50,880 nucleotides of DNA, taken from Oscillospiraceae bacterium. GTDB taxonomy: Bacteria; Bacillota; Clostridia; Oscillospirales; Ruminococcaceae. The DNA lies in contig JAUNJJ010000012.1 of NCBI GenBank assembly GCA_030533325.1, positions 1 through 50,880 on the forward strand, in the 5' to 3' direction. The notes below the pieces were generated by a model. It saw only the letters and a program-made list of their open reading frames with translations, made no database searches and had not been told where the DNA came from. Positions 25,845 to 33,141 of the stretch are shown here, one piece after another (the first letter of the stretch is position 1; each line of letters begins with the position of its first letter). A program made the position numbers and the translations under genes.

Positions 25845-27092
25845 ATGAAATTGGAAAACGTTATAAAAGCTGATATTGCCGTTATTGGCGGAGGGGCTGC
25901 GGGAATTTCAGCCGCAATAGAAGCTAAAAAAACTGCACCTGAGCTGAAAGTTATAATTGCAGAGCGTCTTGACAGAACAGGTAAAAAAATTCTGTCAACC
26001 GGAAACGGCAGGTGCAATCTTTCGAATATGAATCTTACAAAAGAGGCATATCATGGCTCTGTCCGCAATGTTATGGAGATAATCAGTAAAACACAGAAAA
26101 CTGAAGACTTTTTTAAATCTATGGGAGTATTGTGCGTTTCTGATGAAGCCGGACGGATTTATCCTTACAGCAGAAGTGCAAATTCCGTTCTTTCTGCACT
26201 CAGAATGAAATTAAAAACTGAAAATATATCTGAGATATGCGGCTTTGAAGCTGTGGGTATTGAAAAAGGCAAAAGCGGAATAACTGTTACTTCTGCAGAC
26301 GGAAGGAAAATAAACTGCAAAAAATTAATAGCAGCCTGCGGCGGATATGCTTCACCGGCAAACGGTACGGACGGAAAAGCGATAAAAATGTTCAGAGATA
26401 TGGGAGTAAAAACTGAAAAAATATGTCCGGCAGTTGCACCCCTCAGAGTTAGTCAGGAAGACCTGAAAGGGCTCAAGGGGGTACGTGTTCATGGAAAAGT
26501 AACAGCTTTTTCAGGAAATACTGTTCTTGCGGAAGAATCCGGCGAAATTCAGTTTACAGAGAACACAATATCAGGAATATGCGTTTTTAATCTTGCATGG
26601 CTTTTTTCTGAATATGAAGGAAAATTATTCCTGTCAGCAGATTTAATGCCGGAAATGAGTCTGAAGCAAACTGAAAAAATTATTGAAGAAACAGCAGAAA
26701 CAAGAGCATTATTTGCTCTTGAGGAACTTCTTAACGGAATATTTGTAAAAAATCTTGCTGTTTATATTGTTAAGAAAGCCGTTAAGCGGCCTCTTAATGA
26801 TTTGATATCAACTCTGACAAAAAATGAAATTTCGGAAATTGCATTTCTTATAAAGAATATGACCTTTAAAGTAACCGGTTGTTCATCATGGCAGAATGCC
26901 CAGGTGACTTCAGGGGGGATTGCAGGAAGTGAAGTGGATGAAAATCTCTGTATGATAAAATTCCGTGACATTTACCTTGCAGGTGAGATCCTCGATGTAG
27001 ATGGATTGTGCGGCGGCTATAATCTTGAATGGGCATGGTCATCAGGCATGATGGCCGGAAAATGCTGTGCAAAGGAACTCTGTAAAACTTGA
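25845..27092 (+). CDS. FAD-dependent oxidoreductase, HI0933/BaiN family
   Basis: A 415-residue flavoprotein. The N-terminal dinucleotide fold is IAVIGGGAAGISAA, followed by the family motif STGNGRCNLSN and by AACGGYASPANGTDG; near the C-terminus GLCGGYNLEWAWSSG closes the FAD site. Members are annotated as YhiN, aminoacetone oxidase-like or BaiN-type reductases; the substrate is uncertain for nearly all of them. The single-gene unit has its own promoter. Its stop codon overlaps the -35 box of the next gene. Confidence 0.9.
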   Translation: MKLENVIKADIAVIGGGAAGISAAIEAKKTAPELKVIIAERLDRTGKKILSTGNGRCNLSNMNLTKEAYHGSVRNVMEIISKTQKTEDFFKSMGVLCVSDEAGRIYPYSRSANSVLSALRMKLKTENISEICGFEAVGIEKGKSGITVTSADGRKINCKKLIAACGGYASPANGTDGKAIKMFRDMGVKTEKICPAVAPLRVSQEDLKGLKGVRVHGKVTAFSGNTVLAEESGEIQFTENTISGICVFNLAWLFSEYEGKLFLSADLMPEMSLKQTEKIIEETAETRALFALEELLNGIFVKNLAVYIVKKAVKRPLNDLISTLTKNEISEIAFLIKNMTFKVTGCSSWQNAQVTSGGIAGSEVDENLCMIKFRDIYLAGEILDVDGLCGGYNLEWAWSSGMMAGKCCAKELCKT

Positions 27093-27117
27093 CATATACA
27101 AAAAAATATGTTAAAAT
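27089..27117 (+). promoter_or_regulatory. Promoter of the GH5 gene, overlapping the upstream stop codon
   Basis: -35 TTGACA (27089-27094), 17-nt spacer, -10 TAAAAT (27112-27117). The -35 box includes part of the TGA of the flavoprotein gene. The leader is about 112 nt, with no recognised structure. Confidence 0.75.
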
Positions 27118-27235
27118 CAGAATATTATTATTTTTGAAAAAAGAACAAATATTGCGATTTGTATTTTTATATTTGTTGTGTTTCGTAAGGATATATAGTT
27201 TATCAGATTAATTGACGTGGGGGGCTATTTTCTGT

Positions 27236-28819
27236 ATGGATCCGTTTAAAGGTTTTATACGAGCAGAGGGAAGAGTACTAAAAGATGAAAACGGCAGGGA
27301 ATATCTTCTGAAAGGTATGGCATTCGGAAATAATGTCTGGACAAATCCAGGTGAACCGCCGTATGATACTCATCATGTGAAAGAGAGTTATCGTGAACTT
27401 TCAGAAATGGGATTTAACTCTGTAAGATTTTATCTGAATTACGGTCTGTTTGAAGATGACAGTAATCCTTATACATATAAAGAGTCGGGATTCAAATGGA
27501 TTGATCAGAATCTTGAATGGGCGAAAGAAAATGGTATGCGAATTGTACTGAATATGCACTATCCCCAGGGCGGATATCAGTCACAGGGAGAGGGAACTGA
27601 ACTCTGGACCAGTGAGGAAAACCAGAAGAGGCTTTGTTCGCTCTGGAAGGCAATTGCGGAAAGATACAAAGATGATCCCTGCATAGTGGGTTATGGTTTA
27701 CTTAATGAACCGGTTGTTCCGTCAGATGATAACGAAAAAGGAAGAAGAATGTGGGAGAAACTTCTCGGAAATATGGTTTCATCAGTCAGGGAAGCTGATA
27801 AAAATCATATCATTTTTGCAGAGAAGATTCTTACTTTCCAGAACGAACACACACATGAACTTGAATGGAGCCGTTCAGATAACGACTTTGTTATGATTCC
27901 TGAAGCAGATAATATAGTTTACGAATTTCATTTCTATAATCCGTTTACATTTACTCACCAGGGTCTGTCATGGTCCAATACCAGTGAGTTTAATAAGGTA
28001 TATCCTAATGAAGAAGACATATTTGCAGACTGTGTAAGCTGGCATGCCGGTACATTTAACGGCGAACAGTGTGATCCTGACAACAGGGAATGGCAGTACG
28101 TAGAAAGCAGCACGGTTACTGTTACTGATGACAATCAGATTCTCAGCTATGTTTTTCAGGCAAGAGAGCTTGGTGAAGATGGTGCAGTTTATGTTGACGA
28201 TGTAGCGATTACTGAATATGACACTGATGGCAACAGAACAAGAATAATTTACAAAAGTGATTTTGAAGATTCCTGTTCAATGTATTTCTGGGCTAACAAT
28301 AACATAGGCACAGGTGAATATATAAGTTCAAAGGGCAGAAGGAGCGGTGGAAGCTATCGTGTTTCAGGAACAACGGATGATGCAAGCGGTTCTATAGGAT
28401 TTTTCAGACCTGTAAAAGACTGCAGCTATAAAGCCAGTGGATACTTCAGAGTCAGAAGATCAAGTGAAGAGGCTACAATTCGTCCTCGTGTTGATATATG
28501 GAAAGCTGAATCCATTTACTTTCTTAACAAGGATTTTCTCAGAAAGAATATTTCTCACTTTGCAGATTTTTCTGAAAAATATAATGTTCCGGTATACTGC
28601 GGCGAATTCGGAACAGGTACTCTTAGTTTTAAAGATAATAAGGGCGGAGACAGGTGGGTTTCCGATGTTATTGATATTTTTAACGAATATAGTATAAGCT
28701 ATAATTATCATACATATCATGAAGAATCATTTGGACTTTATATGAACAGTCCTCTTGAACCGGCTGCAGAAAGAAATGAACTTCTTTATGATGTTCTCTG
28801 CAGGAAAAACAAGGAATAG
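27236..28819 (+). CDS. GH5 family glycoside hydrolase with a beta-sandwich inserted in the barrel, no signal peptide
   Basis: About 527 residues. The GH5 (beta/alpha)8 barrel signatures are NSVRFYLN (Arg 64), acid/base Glu 158 in LLNEP, YEFHFYNP (His 232) and nucleophile Glu 457 in VYCGEFGTG. Acid/base and nucleophile are about 300 residues apart, far more than the usual 100-150. The extra stretch (about 265-425) looks like a carbohydrate-binding beta-sandwich: VYVDDVAITEY is the usual final strand of CBM4-type modules, yet it comes before the part that resembles the module start (SDFEDS, GGSYRVSG). No signal peptide, dockerin or anchor is seen, so it may act in the cytoplasm on imported oligosaccharides. 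ATG 27236 is chosen; TTG 27212 is an in-frame alternative without a good ribosome site. Substrate is uncertain (beta-glucan or mannan). Confidence 0.85.
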   Translation: MDPFKGFIRAEGRVLKDENGREYLLKGMAFGNNVWTNPGEPPYDTHHVKESYRELSEMGFNSVRFYLNYGLFEDDSNPYTYKESGFKWIDQNLEWAKENGMRIVLNMHYPQGGYQSQGEGTELWTSEENQKRLCSLWKAIAERYKDDPCIVGYGLLNEPVVPSDDNEKGRRMWEKLLGNMVSSVREADKNHIIFAEKILTFQNEHTHELEWSRSDNDFVMIPEADNIVYEFHFYNPFTFTHQGLSWSNTSEFNKVYPNEEDIFADCVSWHAGTFNGEQCDPDNREWQYVESSTVTVTDDNQILSYVFQARELGEDGAVYVDDVAITEYDTDGNRTRIIYKSDFEDSCSMYFWANNNIGTGEYISSKGRRSGGSYRVSGTTDDASGSIGFFRPVKDCSYKASGYFRVRRSSEEATIRPRVDIWKAESIYFLNKDFLRKNISHFADFSEKYNVPVYCGEFGTGTLSFKDNKGGDRWVSDVIDIFNEYSISYNYHTYHEESFGLYMNSPLEPAAERNELLYDVLCRKNKE

Positions 28820-28821
28820 AA

Positions 28822-28850
28822 AACACCCCGGATTTACCGGGGTTTGTTTT
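28822..28850 (+). terminator. Terminator after the GH5 gene
   Basis: Stem ACCCCGG / CCGGGGT around ATTTA, flanked by an A-run and followed by TTGTTTT. Confidence 0.85.
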
Positions 28851-28886
28851 ATCTTAAAAATCTGCCTGATATAAGCTAAATTACAG

Positions 28887-28915
28887 TTGTATAGTTTTAA
28901 AAATTGTGATATAAT
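28887..28915 (+). promoter_or_regulatory. Promoter of the epimerase/acyl-CoA synthetase fusion gene
   Basis: -35 TTGTAT (28887-28892), 17-nt spacer, -10 TATAAT (28910-28915). Confidence 0.7.
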
Positions 28916-28971
28916 AGAAAATATATTGGGATTTTAAATTTTACAGACATAAAAAACGGAGGAAAAAAATA

Positions 28972-31500
28972 ATGAAAATTTCTTTTTCAACAGGGTCATG
29001 CAGCGGATTCAGCTGGTCTGATGTTTATTCTATGGCCAAGGACTTTGGTTATGACGGTATTGAACTCAGAAGCCAGGGACAGCTTGCTGATATGATGTTC
29101 TCAAAACAGTTCTCAGACAGTAAAGTACAGAAAACAGTTTCACTTCTTCGTGAAATGAGTATTGAAATTCCGTGCGTTTCATCAGGATGCTGCCTTAAGT
29201 ATAAAGAAAATGAAAAAGAGAATATTGCGGAAGTAAAGGGCTTTATTGATCTTGCTGAGAAAGTGTCTTCACCATATGTAAGAGTACTGGCGGACAAAGC
29301 AGCCGGTCCTGACGGAACAGATGCTGATGATGACTATATTGCTGAGAAGTTTAAAGAACTTGCAGCATATGCCGCTCAGAAAAATGTTACTGTTCTTATT
29401 GAAACAAATGGTGTTTATGCAGATACATCAAGACTCAGAAATCTTATTTCAAAAATAGATTCTGAAAATGTTGCTGTTCTCTGGGATGTACATCACCCAT
29501 ATCGTTATTTTGGTGAAACACCTGAAAAGACAATCGAAAATATCGGCAAATATATCAGACATGTCCATGCCAAAGACAGTGTGATGGAGGACGGAAAACC
29601 TAAGTTCTGTCTTATGGGTGAAGGTGATCTTCCACTTGACAGTTTCTGGGAAGAACTCGAAGGAATAGGCTATGACGGATATATTTCATTCGAATGGATG
29701 TCAAAGTGGGGTTCAAGCAGCTTTTCAGAAGCAGGTATTGTATTCCCTCATTTTGCTGGATACGGAAAAAGATTTGCAGTTTCTGCAAATAAGGAGCTTC
29801 CAAGTGACAACAGAAATACAGGAAAATATCTCTGGAGAAAGAATAAGCTCGTTGCAGCTACATTTCCGGATGTACTTGACAGAGTCTGTGAGGAATTTCC
29901 TGATCAGTACGCTTTCAGATATACAGAACTTGATTATACAAGAACATACCCGCAGTTCCGCGATGATGTTGATACATTTGCAAGAACTCTTATCGCTCTC
30001 GGCGTAAAAAGAGGTGACCATGTTGCTATCTGGGCTACAAACGTTCCACAGTGGTATATCACATTCTGGGCAACAACAAAAATTGGTGCTGTACTTGTTA
30101 CGGTAAATACAGCATACAAGATTTATGAAGCAGAATACCTTCTTAAGCAGTCAGATACTCATACACTTGTTATGATAGACGGCTATAAGGATACAAGCTA
30201 TACAGAAATTATAGAAGGCCTTTGTCCTGAATTAAAGACATGTGAACCAGGTAAGCTTAAGTCAAAGAAACTTCCGTGTCTTAAGAATGTCATCACAGTA
30301 GGAACAAAGGTTGACGGATGTTTTACATGGGATGAAGCTATTGCTCTTGCAGATACAGTACCTCTCTCAGAAGTTGAAACCATGAGAAGCAAGATAGAAT
30401 ATGATGATGTCTGCAACATGCAGTACACATCAGGTACTACAGGATTCCCTAAGGGTGTTATGCTTACTCACTACAACGTAGTAAACAACGGTAAGGCTAT
30501 CGGTGACTGTATGGACCTTTCAACAGCAGACAGAATGATGATTCAGGTACCTATGTTCCACTGTTTCGGTATGGTACTCGCTATGACAGCATGTATGACT
30601 CATGGCTCCACAATGTCTCCGATAACAGCTTTTTCACCAAGAAAATCACTTGACTGTATCAATCGTGAGAAGATTACAGCATTCCACGGTGTTCCTACAA
30701 TGTTTATTGCTCTTCTTGGCCATCAGGATTTTGAAAAGACTGACTTCTCACATATGAGAACCGGTATCATGGCCGGAAGTCCTTGTCCGGTTAAGGTTAT
30801 GCAGGATGTAGTTGACAAGATGAATATGTCTGAAATTTGTATCACATACGGTCAGACAGAAGCAAGTCCGGGATGTACAATGAGTAAGACGGATGACTCA
30901 CTTGAACTTCGTGTAAATACAGTCGGACAGGCAATGTTCGGTGTTGAGTGCAAGATTGTCGATCCTGAGACAGGTGAAGATCTCCCGGACAATACAGACG
31001 GTGAATTCGTAGCAAGAGGCTACAACATAATGAAGGGCTACTATAAGATGCCTGAAGCAACTGCAGCTGCTATTGACGCAGACGGATGGCTTCATACAGG
31101 TGACCTTGCAAGAAGAACTCCTGAAGGATACTATAAGATTACCGGCCGTATTAAGGATATGATTATCAGAGGCGGCGAAAACATTTATCCAAAGGAAATC
31201 GAAGATTTTATCTATACTCATCCAAAGGTAAGTGATGTACAGGTAATCGGTGTTCCGGATAAGCAGTATGGCGAAGAAATTATGGCCTGCGTTATTCTTA
31301 AGGAAGGCGAGACATCAGATGCTGATGAAATCAAAGACTATGTAAGAAACAATATGGCTAAGCATAAAGTTCCGAGATATGTTGACTTCGTGGATTCATT
31401 CCCGATGAATGCTGCCGGAAAAATTCTCAAGTACAAAATGAGAGAAAATGCAGTTGAAAAACTTAAACTTCAGGAAGATAACAGTATCGTAACAGCATAA
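28972..31500 (+). CDS. Fusion: sugar isomerase/epimerase-like TIM barrel plus acyl-CoA synthetase
   Basis: An 842-residue two-domain protein. Residues 1 to about 270 are an AP-endonuclease-2/xylose isomerase-like TIM barrel with all expected metal ligands: E144 (IETNG), D172 and H175 (WDVHHP), H199 (HVHAKD) and E241 (SFEWMS). Residues about 285-842 are a complete AMP-binding ligase: P-loop TSGTTGFPKG (from 486), YGQTEASPG, HTGDLARR, GRIKDMIIRGGENIYPKEIE and the catalytic Lys 817 (AAGKILK). The ligase would activate a carboxylic acid with ATP and join it to CoA. The frame is unbroken between the two parts, so this is a true fusion. The barrel substrate and the acid are unknown; both halves look active. 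It is a single-gene unit with its own promoter and terminator. Confidence 0.9.
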   Translation: MKISFSTGSCSGFSWSDVYSMAKDFGYDGIELRSQGQLADMMFSKQFSDSKVQKTVSLLREMSIEIPCVSSGCCLKYKENEKENIAEVKGFIDLAEKVSSPYVRVLADKAAGPDGTDADDDYIAEKFKELAAYAAQKNVTVLIETNGVYADTSRLRNLISKIDSENVAVLWDVHHPYRYFGETPEKTIENIGKYIRHVHAKDSVMEDGKPKFCLMGEGDLPLDSFWEELEGIGYDGYISFEWMSKWGSSSFSEAGIVFPHFAGYGKRFAVSANKELPSDNRNTGKYLWRKNKLVAATFPDVLDRVCEEFPDQYAFRYTELDYTRTYPQFRDDVDTFARTLIALGVKRGDHVAIWATNVPQWYITFWATTKIGAVLVTVNTAYKIYEAEYLLKQSDTHTLVMIDGYKDTSYTEIIEGLCPELKTCEPGKLKSKKLPCLKNVITVGTKVDGCFTWDEAIALADTVPLSEVETMRSKIEYDDVCNMQYTSGTTGFPKGVMLTHYNVVNNGKAIGDCMDLSTADRMMIQVPMFHCFGMVLAMTACMTHGSTMSPITAFSPRKSLDCINREKITAFHGVPTMFIALLGHQDFEKTDFSHMRTGIMAGSPCPVKVMQDVVDKMNMSEICITYGQTEASPGCTMSKTDDSLELRVNTVGQAMFGVECKIVDPETGEDLPDNTDGEFVARGYNIMKGYYKMPEATAAAIDADGWLHTGDLARRTPEGYYKITGRIKDMIIRGGENIYPKEIEDFIYTHPKVSDVQVIGVPDKQYGEEIMACVILKEGETSDADEIKDYVRNNMAKHKVPRYVDFVDSFPMNAAGKILKYKMRENAVEKLKLQEDNSIVTA

Positions 31501-31505
31501 AATGA

Positions 31506-31536
31506 ACAAGCCTCCGGGATATTTCCGGAGGCTTGT
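31506..31536. terminator. Bidirectional terminator between the fusion gene and the C39-like gene
   Basis: Stem ACAAGCCTCCGG / CCGGAGGCTTGT with a 7-nt loop, lying between convergent genes that end at 31500 and 31540. Confidence 0.85.
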
Positions 31537-31539
31537 TTA

Positions 31540-32313
31540 CTACTGAATTATGACAGCCTGTTTTTCGAGTTTGTCATATATGTACTTAAAACGTTCGAGG
31601 TCATAGTCAACTATACCTTCAAGAGGGTCACATACAGTTACAGTTTCAGCTTCAAGGTCATATCCGCAGAGCACAACACAGTGTTCATTGTCATACCAGT
31701 ATATCTGATTTCCTTCTGCATCCACAAACGCCGGCCTTTTATATACTTCCATAAGCCCCATGCTCGCCCAGACAATTACAGGAATATCACTGCTGATGTA
31801 TTCAAAAAGTTCTTCCAGCTCTTTGCCGCTTATATCCCATGCACTGTACTCCATATCATGTTCGTTCAGATAGTTCTGAGCAGCATTAACAATAACAGGT
31901 GCAAAGCAGCCATAGCCTTCATCCCAGGTCGGGTCACCGATAAAAGCTTTATCGAAACCGACACGCCCCATATAATCTTTTTTCAGATAATTTTTCGCCA
32001 TTTCAGTTTTTGTTACGTTATATCCTAAGTAATTAAGAACGGTTGTCAGTGCAGTGATTTCACATCCGGTTGGAAGTTCCGGATTCTGAAGAATACAATC
32101 CATTGTTATACAGTAGGACACTGCTAATTCTTTTTCTTCTGAAAAGTCAGTCTGTTCTGAATAATAAATTACATTCGGGTTGTTTTTTATCTCAGACGGA
32201 ATAATCTCAGATGGTCCCTGCGGTTCAAGCAGATTTTCGTCTTTTTTCCCGCACGAAAGAAAAAACAAAGGTAATGTTATAATAATTATAAAGGTAAGAA
32301 TTTTTAATTTCAA
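31540..32313 (-). CDS. C39-like papain-fold lipoprotein
   Basis: A 257-residue protein with a lipoprotein signal peptide (LSCG lipobox, lipidated C21), so it is anchored outside the membrane. The C39-like fold is shown by C84 in PTGCEITALTTVLNYLGY, H211 in NEHCVVLCGYD and D229 in VCDP, which fit a Cys-His-Asp triad. It lacks any transporter domain, unlike bacteriocin-exporting C39 ABC proteins, and matches the C39_2 group of secreted proteins of uncertain substrate. The start is TTG (32313-32311) with AGGAGT 7 nt upstream. A single-gene unit. Confidence 0.85.
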   Translation of the reverse strand: MKLKILTFIIIITLPLFFLSCGKKDENLLEPQGPSEIIPSEIKNNPNVIYYSEQTDFSEEKELAVSYCITMDCILQNPELPTGCEITALTTVLNYLGYNVTKTEMAKNYLKKDYMGRVGFDKAFIGDPTWDEGYGCFAPVIVNAAQNYLNEHDMEYSAWDISGKELEELFEYISSDIPVIVWASMGLMEVYKRPAFVDAEGNQIYWYDNEHCVVLCGYDLEAETVTVCDPLEGIVDYDLERFKYIYDKLEKQAVIIQ

Positions 32314-32358
32314 ATATTCAACTCCTTTTTTATATAATTCCTCTCTTTGTCTTTTATT

Positions 32359-32386
32359 ATTATAATAAAAATATTAAATTTGTCAA
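32359..32386 (-). promoter_or_regulatory. Promoter of the C39-like lipoprotein gene
   Basis: On the minus strand, -35 TTGACA (32386-32381), 16-nt spacer, -10 TATAAT (32364-32359). It begins only a few bases after the T-run of an upstream terminator. Confidence 0.75.
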
Positions 32387-32389
32387 TGA

Positions 32390-32425
32390 AAAAAAAAGGA
32401 TATTCTGTAGTAAAATAGAATATCC
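32390..32425 (-). terminator. Second leftward terminator before the C39-like gene
   Basis: On the minus strand, GGATATTCT, 10-nt loop, AGAATATCC, then a run of T. It lies 58 nt beyond the terminator of the XRE gene. Confidence 0.7.
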
Positions 32426-32482
32426 ACAGGAAACCTTTGTGCTGGATTCAGCTTTAAAGCAGAACTTTGAAAAAACTTAAAT

Positions 32483-32522
32483 AAAAAACCGATGCAGATT
32501 ATGAAATCCGTATCGGTTTTTT
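32483..32522. terminator. Terminator of the XRE regulator gene, symmetric
   Basis: An imperfect stem with AAAAAACCGAT on one side and ATCGGTTTTTT on the other. A-run and T-run flanks let it work in either direction. Confidence 0.8.
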
Positions 32523-32529
32523 GATTATA

Positions 32530-32811
32530 TTACTTTTTCTTGCCGTTGATAATGCTGATAAGTTCGTCAGTTCTGATTTCAAATAAATCAATAAGGGGAG
32601 CTGTTCCAGGGTTTGAAGTAAAGATAAAGAGAAGTGCAAGAAACATATTCCATGTCATTCCTCTCTGCTTCTTTTCAACTGAAAGGATGGTCTGTCTGCT
32701 GATACCGGCAATCTCAGCAAGTTCGGCCTGTGTAACCCCTAACTTTGCCCTCAGAACTGTAAGATTTTCTACCATTCTGCTAACGTATACATTTTTGATT
32801 TCTTCGTTCAT
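32530..32811 (-). CDS. XRE-family transcriptional regulator
   Basis: A 93-residue protein with a lambda-Cro/XRE helix-turn-helix at about residues 17-55: LRAKLGVTQAELAEIAGISR and then QTILSVEKKQRG as the recognition region. The short C-terminal part is hydrophobic (WNMFLALLFIF) and ends basic, possibly a dimer surface. It is monocistronic, with a consensus promoter and an inverted repeat between promoter and gene that looks like its own operator. The neighbouring C39-like gene could be a target, but that is inference from distance only. Confidence 0.88.
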   Translation of the reverse strand: MNEEIKNVYVSRMVENLTVLRAKLGVTQAELAEIAGISRQTILSVEKKQRGMTWNMFLALLFIFTSNPGTAPLIDLFEIRTDELISIINGKKK

Positions 32812-32839
32812 AATTCAATCTACTCCATTCATTAAATTA

Positions 32840-32874
32840 GTATAATACACATGCCAGTAATTTGTATTATGTAC
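32840..32874. promoter_or_regulatory. Candidate operator of the XRE regulator
   Basis: GTATAATAC (32840-32848) and GTATTATGTAC (32864-32874) form an inverted repeat in the leader, directly downstream of the -10 box. Autorepression is plausible. Confidence 0.5.
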
Positions 32875-32876
32875 TT

Positions 32877-32905
32877 ATTATATGATTTTTTTTAGTCATT
32901 GTCAA
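32877..32905 (-). promoter_or_regulatory. Promoter of the XRE regulator gene
   Basis: On the minus strand, -35 TTGACA (32905-32900), 17-nt spacer, -10 TATAAT (32882-32877): full consensus. The remainder of the 330-nt gap up to 33141 holds the histidine kinase promoter and a short direct repeat of TTTTGTTTCG around 33042-33062. Confidence 0.8.
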
Positions 32906-33072
32906 GTTTTTGACTATCAAAATATTGCTTTTTTGATGAAAATTTTGTGAAAACTTTGTGATTTAACCGCTTTTGAAACATTGCCTATTTTTAATTCGTA
33001 TTTTTTAGAATAATTGTATATATATTTTTTGTTTAAATCAGTTTTGTTTCGGTTTTGTTTCGTGATTTATTA

Positions 33073-33101
33073 TTGACCGGAGGAAGCAAAAATGATATAA
33101 T
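33073..33101 (+). promoter_or_regulatory. Promoter of the hybrid histidine kinase gene
   Basis: -35 TTGACC (33073-33078), 17-nt spacer, -10 TATAAT (33096-33101). Confidence 0.75.
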
Positions 33102-33141
33102 GAAATCATAATCATAAAAATAATTGAAACGGTATATTAAA

